A program made the position numbers and the translations under genes. 64,000 nt of DNA. Origin: Trichomonas vaginalis G3. Lineage: Eukaryota > Parabasalia > Trichomonadida > Trichomonadidae. Below, piece after piece: positions 1 through 9,721 of this stretch; the stretch's first letter is position 1, and each line of letters starts with the position of its first letter. Where the stretch lies: assembly GCF_026262505.1 (NCBI RefSeq), contig NW_026529174.1, positions 248,001 to 312,000 of the forward strand, read 5' to 3'. Below the pieces are notes generated by a model. The model was not told where the DNA came from. It did not search any database and saw nothing but the letters and a program-made list of their open reading frames with translations.

Positions 1-1166
1 AATCAGAAAGGAAAGTTAAAAAGTTTGTTCATTCGTTATATAATAATGTTCAAAAATATGATAACTCAGTATGTGGTAAATATATTGACCCTTCAGAAGT
101 TTTCAAGAAAGCAAATGAAGAAGTTGATGTCACTTTTGATATGATTATTCCGGTAAATGATTTGTTAGCATTTCAGGCGTTCGATGATTATCCTAAATCA
201 TTTGGTGATATCATTCTTAAATATTATGTTTTCAGGGATACTTTAGTATTTTGTCAGGTTGACCCGTTAAGAGTTGCTGATTTACAAAATTACGTTTATG
301 AAAAGATAACTGATGAAAATTATGAAAAGATTATGAATCATGTTTATAAATATGATCGCAAATTCCAACAAATCGGACTTCCTGCCAAATTAATTACAAG
401 CTTAGCCGCTACATCTGCTGACGCAACAGTTGATGACGTTATTATTTCATGCACAAAGATGGAAGTTTTAGAGGATAAATGCATTACACCAGGATACGGT
501 TTAATTGAAGAATCAGTTAAAGCAATACCACGTTTATTCAGTAAGGAAGATCCATTCATGATTCCAGCTCAACATATTGACGTTCGTTCACTAAATGGAG
601 GTTGCATCACTCCTGAAGGTATTAGCTCAGATTTCTCATACGCTCTTCATAATGTTACAGATGTTGTGTTAGCATTTCCGAAGAATGCAATGCAAAGAAC
701 AGTTTTAGAAAATCCAATGCTTCGAGGTCTTCAGGTCACTATAGATTCCAGAAATTCCCCGATCAAGCGATGACCACAGTGGGACATATTCTTTACACGT
801 ATGCTTCAAGCTTCTGATTTAGATGGAGTGAATGAATGCACAGAAGAATACGAGGACTCATTAACTAGACCACTGAATGCAGATGATGGCACGCCATTAG
901 CTAGAACATGGAAAGACCAAACTTCATTCTTATGCACTATTCCAGTTCAACGTGATGGAGCGGGTATATTCTTTGATGGATTAGAAACTTTCAACTCACA
1001 AGTTACAGTACAAGTGAAAGCTTATCCAATCATTCAGGGTGAAAATGACACTTACTGTTCAAAGGTGACAAATCCTCCTCAGGTTTGGTTTACTAGGACT
1101 ACATATTGGACATGGACACCGGATGAAGGTTTGAAATATCATCCAACAGGTACACCAACAGTATAG
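1..1166 (+). pseudogene. Polinton major capsid protein (partial, broken)
   Basis: This is the left-most gene and continues off the window. I infer the double jelly-roll major capsid protein from its position just before the packaging ATPase and from alternating beta-strand-like segments such as VTFDMIIPVNDLLAF and a C-terminal part with IFFDGLETFNSQVTVQV, the style of Polinton capsid ends. In the virion this protein would form the hexagonal lattice. The copy is broken. The identification rests on context and residue pattern, not on a catalytic motif, so another virion protein remains possible. Confidence 0.5.
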
Positions 1167-1230
1167 AAGTTCATATGATGAAATATTGATGAATAGAAAT
1201 GTTTAAAATTATAAATTTATTTTTGATTAA

Positions 1231-2057
1231 ATGGATTTAAATTCATCCACCCCTTATGAAGAATTAGCAGGAGTATATAATACATACATAGATGATATGA
1301 TTAATGAAGCATTGAGTGATAATAGAAATGCTCTATCTAAGGAAAAATTAATGAAAATTCCATATTCTGAATGTTACTTAAATTCAATCACTGCAGCAAT
1401 TGGTAAACAGAATAAAGGTAAAACATTAACGATATTAAAACAAATTATCATTATTGCTAACACTTCCCCCTATTCACACGTGTTAATTATATCAACCGTT
1501 CAGGTTCACCTTCAGATGATACATTTGAATCTTTAAAGCATTTAATCAAAATTCCAATTATTTATTTATCACAAGAAGAAGCAGAAGATTATTTAAAAAA
1601 CTTTTTAATGTATAAAGAATTATATAATACAATCAAGAAGCAAGGATTAGAGGATAAAATTATTGATAAACAACGGGATGAATTATTTGAAACACTTTCT
1701 ATTTCAAATTTTGATAGAGAATTTTTGCATTCACTCATTTTTCTAGATGATGCAGTGAAATCAAAACTAATAACAAATGAGAAATCATATTTTAATCAGT
1801 TATTAACTCAATGTCGACACATTCAGTGTTCATTCTTCATGGCTGTTCAATACTTCAAAGCATTAAGCACAAACATTAAATCAAATCTATCAACACTTTT
1901 CATTTTCAGTGGGTTTAGTCGTCAACAGTTGAACGTTATGCTTTATCAAGTGAATTTACCAATGAGCATTAATGAACTTTACACACAATATCAGCAATTA
2001 GGTGAACATGGAAAAATAATAGTTGATTTAAATAAAGGAAGTGTTAAATTTGATTAA
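1231..2057 (+). pseudogene. Polinton genome-packaging ATPase (FtsK/HerA type, broken)
   Basis: A Walker A loop (GKQNKGKT) near the start and a Walker B-like stretch (HSLIFLDDA) further on mark a P-loop ATPase, and the later segment HIQCSFFMAVQYF fits the FtsK/HerA packaging family. Such ATPases pump DNA into capsids. The start ATG is preceded by the TTTATTTTTGATTAAATG type of signal seen before other genes of this element. It directly follows the capsid gene, the usual Polinton order. The copy is broken. A counterpart lies at 50609-51493 in the second Polinton. Confidence 0.7.
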
Positions 2058-2097
2058 CTTTTTATAATTAATTTTTATTTTTTATTTATAATTAAAC

Positions 2098-2971
2098 ATG
2101 ACAGAAATAGCAAATCTTCTACAGGTTCCATTAAAACAAGGAACAAACAAAAAGGGTGCATATAATAGAACTATGAAAGTTCCTGATGGAATGAAAGAAT
2201 TAGTTCATATTGTTGCTGGTCTTCAAAAAGATGTTAAACAAATGAGAAACGTTTTAACATTACCAGAAGCTCAAGCATATGCCAAACGTCAATGGTCCAA
2301 ATTGGGAAGCACACGAAGCAGACATTACGGGTCCAAATGGAAAACCTGATGGTATAAATGAAGTTTTCGTTACTGATGGTCAAGGTAATATTAAAGTCAT
2401 AAATGGTTATAAATCAACTATAACTGATTATCCTAAACGTAAAGCATATAATGAACGTTATCCTATGCAATTTGATGAAAATGGAAAAGCTGTTAAACAA
2501 TACATTGGAGAAGGTGAAAATGGTCCAATTAATTCATACCGTTATAATCCATATTCGTATTTCAATGAAGAATTAAATGCTATTGAAGAGGGACCGGATG
2601 GATTACCACGATATTCTAACCAGTTTGATGGTCAATATGCAAATATTAGACCTGAAATTTCAGCTAAGAAATTCTTTAAAGTTGCTTTATTCGATCCAGT
2701 TTTCGCAAATGTTAAAGATGAACTTAAACAGCAATTCCAACCAATTATAGTAGCAAGAATTGCATCAGGTGCTTTATCTCAAGCATTCAAAGATTTAATT
2801 AAGAAACCATTATATCAGCAACGAGGTTTAACTTATGATTTAGTTAAGGAATCAAATAAAAGAAAATTTGAGAAATCAGATGATTATAAGAATGCAATTA
2901 ATGAATATATTAGGTCTATTAATTACAATGAACAGCTAAAAATAAACTTCAAGAACAAATACAGGGAATAA
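2098..2971 (+). pseudogene. Uncharacterised Polinton gene (broken)
   Basis: I do not recognise this product. It follows the packaging ATPase after a short AT-rich spacer ending in AAACATG. The N-terminal part is short and Lys-rich; the longer C-terminal part is Asn/Tyr/Lys-rich with repeated YNP/YSN-type motifs and a predicted helical end. The position among virion genes suggests a minor virion protein or maturation factor, but no protease triad could be identified. The copy is broken. Confidence 0.5.
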
Positions 2972-3029
2972 TAGATTCAAAACTTCCAGCAAAATAAAAG
3001 TTTAAATATATTTTTTTATTCGATTATAA

Positions 3030-3629
3030 ATGAGAAGACGTTTCACTAGTCAAAAGAACACTAACGCAAAAGCAGAGATTACGGTTGGTTATAACGTAAA
3101 TGATGATAAATCACGAATTATTCAAAATGTTAAAGTTAATGTTAGCCCTGAATTAACAAAGTCAGCAACTCAACCAAATTTATTAACTCGTGACTTACCG
3201 AAGAATGAGGAGGAGCAAAATAAAGAAGATGGAGACCCAATCATTTTATCTGAACCCGGTAAAGAACCTGTTGAAATTCCCACTTATCCAACATACCCCC
3301 CGCCTCTTTCATCAAACATCGAGAACCCATATAAAATAGACATTAATTCTGAATTAATGAAAATTTACCGTGATATAATAATTAATAATTATGATTCAAT
3401 AATAAATTTAATTGACCAATCCGGTTTAATTATTTTACCTTATGAATCATTAATTCACATTATCGCCATTCTTTGTGATGTTCAAGATTCAGACGTTAAG
3501 ATTCAATTTTTCATAGATGATGAGGTTTCATGCTGCGGAACAGTTGCAAAAATAAATCCTATAAAGGATATTAGCACAATTAAGATATCAAAGAACGGAA
3601 CAACAACTGAACTTCATTTAAACATATAA
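3030..3629 (+). CDS. Conserved Polinton protein with CCG motif
   Basis: A 199-residue protein starting at an ATG in the context TTCGATTATAAATG. The first 100 residues are polar with a Pro-rich linker (residues about 80-97). The last 100 contain a DDEVSCCGTVAKINPI stretch followed by beta-like segments. A counterpart in the second Polinton (51916-52533) has an arginine-rich start (MRSKS against MRRRF here) and the matching segment EIECCGQTPPFMKIGNIRII, so the family is conserved across divergent Polintons. The basic, flexible N-terminus would suit a virion or DNA-associated protein. No enzyme motif is visible and the function is unknown. Confidence 0.6.
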   Translation: MRRRFTSQKNTNAKAEITVGYNVNDDKSRIIQNVKVNVSPELTKSATQPNLLTRDLPKNEEEQNKEDGDPIILSEPGKEPVEIPTYPTYPPPLSSNIENPYKIDINSELMKIYRDIIINNYDSIINLIDQSGLIILPYESLIHIIAILCDVQDSDVKIQFFIDDEVSCCGTVAKINPIKDISTIKISKNGTTTELHLNI

Positions 3630-3694
3630 TGATATTATAATAAAATAGTTGATGAATATAAAATATCACTTGAAAAATTCTTTGTTAAGGCTAT

Positions 3695-4174
3695 TTAATA
3701 TTCAAGCATTAACATTATCGAATAATAATCCTTTGAATCATAATCAATAATAATTGACCTTTCACCAGTTTCTATCGTTTGTTTTATTTCTTTTTGTTCC
3801 CCACTATCCGGATCGGTCATTGTAATTGTTTTTGTTATAGTATCAGCTTTATCTTTAACTTCAATCTTTTTTCCATCGGGATATCTAAACCAAAATTCCA
3901 AAAATTCGATATTGTCAATCTGTTCATATTTTAATCTATCAATTACATTTTTAATACCATCTGAAAATCTTATGAAATGGTCATTATATGGGTTTGATTG
4001 AACTAAATTTGAATGAAGTGAAATATAACCTGTTGATGAATATGACATTGACTCATATTTTCTGAAAACACTAAAATTTATAACATGAATGAATTTCTTA
4101 TTCGTTGAATTTATGAATTCTTGAGGTAATCTTATTCTAGTTTTATTTATCACTGGAAAATAACGCTTTACCAT
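3695..4174 (-). CDS. Polinton virion-type protein, unknown
   Basis: About 159 residues. The frame stays open slightly upstream, but the first ATG is at 4174 (MVKRYFPVINK) and is preceded by an AATAAAAAT signal, so that start is chosen. It is beta-rich and ends in IIIDYDSKDYYSIMLMLEY. The minus-strand protein at 49711-50592 in the second Polinton ends similarly (LIIEMILIAY) and has the same position relative to neighbours, so I infer a shared family, possibly a minor capsid or penton-type protein. It is divergent from the gene at 4194, with only 19 bp between the two starts. Confidence 0.55.
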   Translation of the reverse strand: MVKRYFPVINKTRIRLPQEFINSTNKKFIHVINFSVFRKYESMSYSSTGYISLHSNLVQSNPYNDHFIRFSDGIKNVIDRLKYEQIDNIEFLEFWFRYPDGKKIEVKDKADTITKTITMTDPDSGEQKEIKQTIETGERSIIIDYDSKDYYSIMLMLEY

Positions 4175-4193
4175 ATTTTTATTCGTAATAAAA
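4175..4193. promoter_or_regulatory. Very short divergent promoter
   Basis: The 19-bp gap between two head-to-head ATGs is ATTTTTATTCGTAATAAAA. It carries a TTTTTATT/AATAAAA pair reading outward in both directions, like the gaps at 50593-50608, 51891-51915 and 53527-53543 in the second Polinton. It probably holds the initiation sites of both genes. Confidence 0.45.
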
Positions 4194-4904
4194 ATGTCAA
4201 TTATCAATATTATTTCGAATAATAGTTGTGAATTAAATTTAACAGTTAGCGGAATTTATAATGTTACTCTCGTTTCTGTGAGTGGTAAATTTAATCCCAT
4301 TCTTTTAGACCCTTCAGATTATATATCATTTATTAAAGATGACCTTGAAAAAACGTATGATATGTATATAAATAATGTGATAGCGAAATGGGATATTAAC
4401 ATGATTTTAAGTTATTTAAATGAATCATTTATCGTATGGTATGAAGAAAATTTTAAATCAAAACCTGATAAACTTTTTGAACTTGATGAAATAAATAACC
4501 TTATTAAATTCCCGCTGAAAATTAAATTTTGTACTCCTCATCTTCGTTCATTGTTGGGAATATTAAATTTTGAAAAAGATGTTGGGGATGTTTTGTATTC
4601 TGACACTGGTTCCAATTTCGTTTTAATCAAATGTGATAAAGTTAATACCCCAATGAGATTTTCACATCAAACATTAGACCCTAACTCTTACCCATCAATA
4701 CAAAACATTTTATCCATCAACTTAAACACATTTTCTTTATCATATCCGTTTCAATTATCCGGGAATTCATTTATTCTTCATTCAAAAGATTTATCAAATA
4801 TTAAATTTAGAATAACTGACCTATTTGATTGTGATTTAGAATTCATGAATGAAATATTATGGCAATTTCAAATAGAAAAAATAGCTGATGAGATAACAGA
4901 TTAA
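4194..4904 (+). CDS. Putative minor capsid (penton-like) protein
   Basis: A 236-residue protein, start ATG at 4194. It shows many beta-like segments and ends with SKDLSNIKFRITDLFDCDLE followed by a short hydrophobic helix. The minus-strand protein at 52750-53526 of the second Polinton has the same layout: a central HRVQLLLGAYHM (here HLRSLLGILNF) and a late SPHNLKDMQFRLVDFQGGPVE block. This suggests orthologous virion proteins. Polintons encode a single jelly-roll minor capsid (penton) protein and this family is a reasonable candidate, but that is inference from context and fold-like pattern. A structure prediction would decide it. Confidence 0.55.
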   Translation: MSIINIISNNSCELNLTVSGIYNVTLVSVSGKFNPILLDPSDYISFIKDDLEKTYDMYINNVIAKWDINMILSYLNESFIVWYEENFKSKPDKLFELDEINNLIKFPLKIKFCTPHLRSLLGILNFEKDVGDVLYSDTGSNFVLIKCDKVNTPMRFSHQTLDPNSYPSIQNILSINLNTFSLSYPFQLSGNSFILHSKDLSNIKFRITDLFDCDLEFMNEILWQFQIEKIADEITD

Positions 4905-4928
4905 ATATTTATTTTTAAATCATAATAA

Positions 4929-5981
4929 ATGATTAAACAACAGCAACCACAGCAACTTAAGGCACAAAACACCCAGGTCCTTCAGACCATTACATACGCC
5001 ATATATGCATATAATTCAAAGACGGCAGAACAAACGCAAAGGTTGAAATATGGAGATTTGGAGATAGTATTGAAAAATGAACATTTCGAATTCGTTTGCA
5101 AAGGTGGTGCAGTGATATCAAATATAAAAGAAATTTTATTTATGAATTCTAAAATTAAAGGTATAACGGATGATATAACATCAATTCCACCAGAAGAACA
5201 GAGATATTACGCATTAAATGCATTTCCTAAAGTTTTGAAGATTGGAAGATTTAATTTAAATGAGGAATTCATAGAAGGTTTCCTAAATGACATAATGAAG
5301 AAGGTGGATAAGGAATATGTGGATAATGGATTAAATAAGAAGGCAAATTTGGTTTATGTTGATGAAAAAGATAATGAAATTAAAGAAAAGGTTGAATGGT
5401 ATCATGAATGGACATTGGAGACTTTTAAAGTTAAAGCTGATACAGAATGGGTTTCAGGATGTTTAGACCTTAAAGCAGATAAAACTTATGTTAACGATGA
5501 GTTAATGAAGAAGGTGGATAAGGAATATGTGGATAATGGATTAAATACAATTCTTGAGATGATTTACCCCATTGGTTCAATATATACATCAATGAATTCA
5601 ACAAATCCAGCTGATGTATTCGGTTTCGGTACATGGCAACAAATAACCGATCGTTTCCTCTACTGTGCTAATAGTTCAAAACAAACCGGTGGTTCAAAGA
5701 AAATTAAAGAAGCAAACCTTCCACCGCATAAGCATACAGGAACTACAAACTTTTCTGGCGAGCATATACACTCATTAAGAGACCACCCATTATACAACTC
5801 AGACTATGAAGCCGGTCATGATGTTTTATCTCCAGTTTATAACGATTCAACAAAAAAGACTTTTCGACCAACTGAACCAGGAGGAAATCATTCACACACT
5901 TTCACAACAAATCCAACAGGCTCGGGTGAAGATTACATGCCACCATTTATGACTGTATTTGCATGGTACCGTCTTGAATAA
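4929..5981 (+). CDS. Fibre-like protein with phage tail-collar (gp10-like) tip
   Basis: A 350-residue protein. Residues about 10-20 carry QQLKAQNTQVLQTI, a peptide also found in this element's integrase. Residues about 120-205 hold spaced heptad-like units, with KKVDKEYVDNGLN occurring twice (near 5297 and 5507), typical of trimeric fibre shafts. The last 140 residues match the phage baseplate gp10/tail-collar C-terminal type: YPIGSIYTSMNSTNP, FGTWQQITDRFLYC, LPPHKHTGTT, GNHSHTFTT and a final FMTVFAWYRLE. His pairs in such domains bind metal along the trimer axis. It likely forms a capsid spike for attachment. The second Polinton has a longer broken homologue at 53544-56732 with a nearly matching tip. 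Confidence 0.75.
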   Translation: MIKQQQPQQLKAQNTQVLQTITYAIYAYNSKTAEQTQRLKYGDLEIVLKNEHFEFVCKGGAVISNIKEILFMNSKIKGITDDITSIPPEEQRYYALNAFPKVLKIGRFNLNEEFIEGFLNDIMKKVDKEYVDNGLNKKANLVYVDEKDNEIKEKVEWYHEWTLETFKVKADTEWVSGCLDLKADKTYVNDELMKKVDKEYVDNGLNTILEMIYPIGSIYTSMNSTNPADVFGFGTWQQITDRFLYCANSSKQTGGSKKIKEANLPPHKHTGTTNFSGEHIHSLRDHPLYNSDYEAGHDVLSPVYNDSTKKTFRPTEPGGNHSHTFTTNPTGSGEDYMPPFMTVFAWYRLE

Positions 5982-6000
5982 AATCTTTATTTTTACATAA

Positions 6001-6288
6001 ATGAGTTTAAAAGAAGTATTCGAATCATCACCGTGGAGGTCATTTAAAAAATTCTATGAAGCTGCAAAGAATGCGGGGTTTAATGATAGAACAGAAATTA
6101 AGAGATTTTATGATGAAAATATAGTTCATCAGGTTAAAGATGAATACACTGTCATTTATGAAGGAGGTGTGGATGATAAAATTCCTTCTAGAAATTTGAG
6201 AGAATCGAACCCTACACATTTATCGGAACTCGAAAAGGATTACTGGAAGAATAAAAATAAGCCAAAATTAATCAAAAAATTTTTATGA
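6001..6288 (+). pseudogene. Integrase remnant of Polinton copy 1
   Basis: A short partial relict of the retroviral-type (rve) integrase that occupies the same place, right after the fibre gene, in the second Polinton (56773-57857). It shares the start (MSLKEVF..PWRSFKKF) and the end (SRNLRES.PTHL..LE..YWK) with that gene. The DDE catalytic core is not represented, so it cannot act as an integrase; whether the small product has another role is unknown. A TTTATTTTTACATAAATG signal precedes it. Confidence 0.7.
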
Positions 6289-6367
6289 ACTAAATATATT
6301 TTATGTCTGTAATTAATTAGATAATGAAGTAATGGATGAACTGTAGAAATATATTTTCTTTGAAAAA

Positions 6368-6381
6368 GGTTAGATCTAACC
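6368..6381. promoter_or_regulatory. Palindrome upstream of KilA-N gene (operator-like)
   Basis: GGTTAGATCTAACC is a perfect 14-bp palindrome about 100 bp before the KilA-N start. The related palindrome GGTGAGATCTCACC occurs at 57968-57981 before the second Polinton's KilA-N gene and at 48924-48937. The half-site changes symmetrically in both arms, which fits a dimeric DNA-binding protein, perhaps KilA-N itself. Confidence 0.45.
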
Positions 6382-6480
6382 CGATATCTAACCTCATGAA
6401 TTTTCATGAATTTCCTTAAGATAGAAAAAATAAAGTTAGTTTTATTTTTATTTATTTTTATTTTGTATGTAAGAACAGAA

Positions 6481-7143
6481 ATGTCAGTCGAAGCACAGAC
6501 GTTCACGAACAAATCTAATGGCGAAACATTCACAAAAGGCACTTATAATGGTATTGAAGTCTTACGTAGAGACAAGGATGGTTACATTAATGCAACAAAG
6601 ATGTGTCAGCAGTTTAGGAAAGACTTTAGAAAGTTGTTGGAAAATAAGTCCTGGGAAGAGTATTATAAGGCATTTTGTGAAGAATATAGCAACCGCCGGA
6701 ATTCGGACTGTTGCTTTTCATACAAAATTCATGCAGGAATTCCTGATGAAATCAAACAGGTTAGAGGAACGTATGTAGACCCAAGACTTATAAACTATAT
6801 AGCAATGTGGGCTTCTCCAAAATATTGCATAGCAGTTGGAAAAATTATGGACTCCATAGACAAGAAAGTTCATGAGAAGTTAGATGAAGAAGAACTTGAA
6901 GATACAGTAGAGAATGCTAAACATTTGTTTGAAGAAGAAGTTAGAAAAGTGCATGAAAAACAATTAGAACATGAACGTGAGATATGTTATGGTTATAGAG
7001 ATTCTCCATACGAACTAGACCAATGGGAACAAGAAGATTTAAAGAGAGAATTTAGAGAATATGAACTCGCTAAGATAGCATTAGAAGCTGCAGAAAAGAA
7101 GTTAAAAGTTTGGGGTCGTTTTGTACAAAAATATTGTGAGTAA
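6481..7143 (+). CDS. KilA-N domain protein
   Basis: A 220-residue protein. The frame is open from an upstream ATG at 6406, but that leader overlaps the AATAAAGTTAGTTTTA promoter-like block shared with other genes, and the copy at 58096 begins at the same MSVEA, so 6481 is chosen. Residues about 8-115 are a KilA-N domain: GETFTKGTYNGIEVLRRDKDG, YINATKMCQQF, and the ending YVDPRLINYIAMWASPKY. KilA-N is a DNA-binding domain typical of large DNA viruses and phages. The rest is an acidic/basic coiled coil rich in Glu and Lys. It probably regulates element genes. The region is nearly identical to the second Polinton's broken copy. Confidence 0.85.
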   Translation: MSVEAQTFTNKSNGETFTKGTYNGIEVLRRDKDGYINATKMCQQFRKDFRKLLENKSWEEYYKAFCEEYSNRRNSDCCFSYKIHAGIPDEIKQVRGTYVDPRLINYIAMWASPKYCIAVGKIMDSIDKKVHEKLDEEELEDTVENAKHLFEEEVRKVHEKQLEHEREICYGYRDSPYELDQWEQEDLKREFREYELAKIALEAAEKKLKVWGRFVQKYCE

Positions 7144-7225
7144 ATGAACCATTTATTTTTGTCATAAACGACCAAAAATATATTTTTTCGTTAATGTTTT
7201 CGTAAATGTTTTCATTAATTATGAA

Positions 7226-7308
7226 GGTGTCACCACGTCACCATGTCACCAGGTTAATTAACTTCTTTAAAAAATGATGACAACATGACATTTTGACAAC
7301 AGTCCTGG
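7226..7308. repeat. Left inverted repeat of cargo cassette, copy 1
   Basis: About 83 bp running from GGTGTCACCACGTCACCATG through GGTTAATTAACTTC to GACATTTTGACAACAG. It is present in inverted orientation at 9722-9798 and 9847-9923, enclosing the primase-helicase gene. Related repeats at 58851-58912 and 60737-60813 enclose different genes in the second Polinton. Confidence 0.85.
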
Positions 7309-7374
7309 AAATTTGATGCAGTCCAAAAATAAAGTTAGTTTTAAAATTATTTTTATTTTTTTATTCCTATATAA

Positions 7375-9684
7375 ATGACAGCAACAAACAACAACAACTA
7401 TATCGTTTCTGATGAAAAAGTTATTGATTCATTAGCTGAGGAATTAGTTACGGCAGAAACTAAAACCCTCAACGAAAGAATTGGTGAAAACAAGATTGAT
7501 TTACATAACTACCTCAAACACGATGGAGGAAGAGGAAGGAAAACTGGTATGGCTTTATTAGTAAATAAAATATCAAATTTAACGATTATAGATGTTGATA
7601 TCAATAAATCGTACAATGATGAACTTAAAGAAACAGTTAGAAAAGATATTTTATCAAAACTTTCGGATAAAGATGTTATCGTTAAAACCGCTTCAGGAGG
7701 TCTTCACATTTATTGTAACACTAATTTCTTCTATTCAGTTTCGAACAGAATGATTAAATGCTATTCTTGCAATGATTATGATATTGACATAATGACTTCT
7801 ATTGATGATTCAAAGCGTTCTTTAGTAGTTATGGCTGATTCAAGAGTTCGCAAGAATGCAACAGAACCAATCAATACATACTCATGCATTCGTGGAAGTT
7901 ACGATTCAACATTAACTAGAACAGTAAACGATATATTAAATGATTTGAATATTAAGGTAAGAGTTGAACAAAAGAACGAAGAAATAAAGACTATCATGAA
8001 TGAAAACAAAGATGTAAACATTGACGATAAACTTGCCCAGAGCATAGTCGATGGCATCAGTGATTTTGAAGTACATAATGACGGTGGAAACATGAATTTA
8101 GAAAAAGAAGTTACATTATTCACACTGTTTCAAGCAATTAATTCGTTACCTGATCATTTAATTAATGAAGCATACGACAACGTTTATAACTTCTGCAGCT
8201 TAACAGAAAATGCTAAAAGTAATTTTGAAAAAGCACGTAGTAGATATGCACATTTAATGACTTCTCCATTTGTTTTGGTGAAGATTCTAAAACTATATCA
8301 AAAGGAATATTATGATGAATACGTTTTACCTTTATTACGTAAGCCAAAAATAACATTTGATATAAAACTTGATGATTCATTCTTGATAACAGATATTAGA
8401 CGCAAGGCTGAAAATCATCAGTATAAAAACAGTTCTGAAGTAATTGAGGATTTATCACATGTAATCCGTTTTGTAGATTGTGGAAACAAATACTTCATTC
8501 AAAAGGACTATAATATTCATGATAAAATGAATCAAATATCATTCGTTCTTCAATCAAACATGAAAGAGTCACTTAAAATGATTAAATTATTTAAAGAAGA
8601 AGGTAAAACAATAACAGCATGGGATGTACTACTAAATCAATTATCCTCATTAATTGTTAAGGGTGTTTGCTTCAAATCTGATTCTCCAGATGTTTTCTCA
8701 ACGTTTCAGGGTTATAAATACAACGTTCTCGAAAAGCCTGATTACTCAAAAATTGAGATGTTTATGAATTTCATTAAAGAAGCCATATGTGATAATAACG
8801 ATGAAGTGTATAAATACCTTCTCGGCTGGATTGCATCAATGATTCAACATCCTGGAATCAAGAATGAAACAGCAATTATTTTGAAAGGACTTCAGGGAAC
8901 AGGTAAAAACAGATTTACAGACATTATTTCTGAACTTCTCGCTGGTTATTCATGTAAAAACATTACTGAAATAAGTGAGCTAACGGGTAATTTCAATTCA
9001 GTAGTTGAAAATAAAATGTTTCTTGTACTTAATGAACTCAAGAATGTAGGTGAAGATAGACTCGCAAACTTCAACGCTTTGAAATCAATTATAACGGATC
9101 ATCAAATAAGAATTAATGAAAAGAATCAACCCAGAAGAACTGCTCAGAATGTTGTCAATTTCATTTTCGTAACTAATAACGTTTACCCTGTCAAAATTGA
9201 AGTTGGAGACAGAAGATACGTAGTTTTAAGAGTTAATGGTAAATTCAAGGGTCAATTTGATTATTTCAAGAATTTGATGAATTCATGCACTAAGGAATTT
9301 TATGATAATTTACTAACATATTTTATGCAATATGACCTTTCATCATTTAATGTACGAATCATACCGATGACTGAAGCCAAACAAGATTTAATCGAGTTAT
9401 CAACAAATCCTTTAGATGAATGGATAAATACACATTATGATGAATTGTGTGCAGGTATGACGTGTAAAAATGCTCTATGCTGCAAACCATCAGACATGAA
9501 AGACAAAAACTTTCAAATGAGCATTAAGGATAAATGTGAAAGGAAACAAAGAAGAATAGATGGTAAACAGATATGGTGTTATGTTTTGAAAGAAGAAATG
9601 AAAGGATTATATAAACAGGTTGAACCACACGATAATGAGGATTCATTTACTGACGATGAAATACCTGTAAATGAAGCTTTATAA
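7375..9684 (+). CDS. Primase-polymerase / superfamily 3 helicase
   Basis: A 769-residue replication protein. The N-terminal part looks like an archaeo-eukaryotic primase (prim-pol): IIDVDINKS near residue 73 supplies the metal-binding DxD, and KTASGGLHIYC near 108 is the SGG-H motif. A Cys-rich segment follows. The C-terminal half is an SF3/D5-type helicase: Walker A GLQGTGKN near 507, Walker B MFLVLNEL near 550, motif C FIFVTNN near 598 and an arginine-finger segment GDRRYVVLRV. It would unwind the element's DNA and prime synthesis. It starts in TTTTATTCCTATATAAATG and is enclosed by inverted repeats. Such genes are typical of virophages and Polinton-like viruses, less so of Polintons that also carry polymerase B. 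Confidence 0.85.
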   Translation: MTATNNNNYIVSDEKVIDSLAEELVTAETKTLNERIGENKIDLHNYLKHDGGRGRKTGMALLVNKISNLTIIDVDINKSYNDELKETVRKDILSKLSDKDVIVKTASGGLHIYCNTNFFYSVSNRMIKCYSCNDYDIDIMTSIDDSKRSLVVMADSRVRKNATEPINTYSCIRGSYDSTLTRTVNDILNDLNIKVRVEQKNEEIKTIMNENKDVNIDDKLAQSIVDGISDFEVHNDGGNMNLEKEVTLFTLFQAINSLPDHLINEAYDNVYNFCSLTENAKSNFEKARSRYAHLMTSPFVLVKILKLYQKEYYDEYVLPLLRKPKITFDIKLDDSFLITDIRRKAENHQYKNSSEVIEDLSHVIRFVDCGNKYFIQKDYNIHDKMNQISFVLQSNMKESLKMIKLFKEEGKTITAWDVLLNQLSSLIVKGVCFKSDSPDVFSTFQGYKYNVLEKPDYSKIEMFMNFIKEAICDNNDEVYKYLLGWIASMIQHPGIKNETAIILKGLQGTGKNRFTDIISELLAGYSCKNITEISELTGNFNSVVENKMFLVLNELKNVGEDRLANFNALKSIITDHQIRINEKNQPRRTAQNVVNFIFVTNNVYPVKIEVGDRRYVVLRVNGKFKGQFDYFKNLMNSCTKEFYDNLLTYFMQYDLSSFNVRIIPMTEAKQDLIELSTNPLDEWINTHYDELCAGMTCKNALCCKPSDMKDKNFQMSIKDKCERKQRRIDGKQIWCYVLKEEMKGLYKQVEPHDNEDSFTDDEIPVNEAL

Positions 9685-9721
9685 AGTATGATTGGAATTT
9701 ATTTTTGCATTAATCCTGTTG

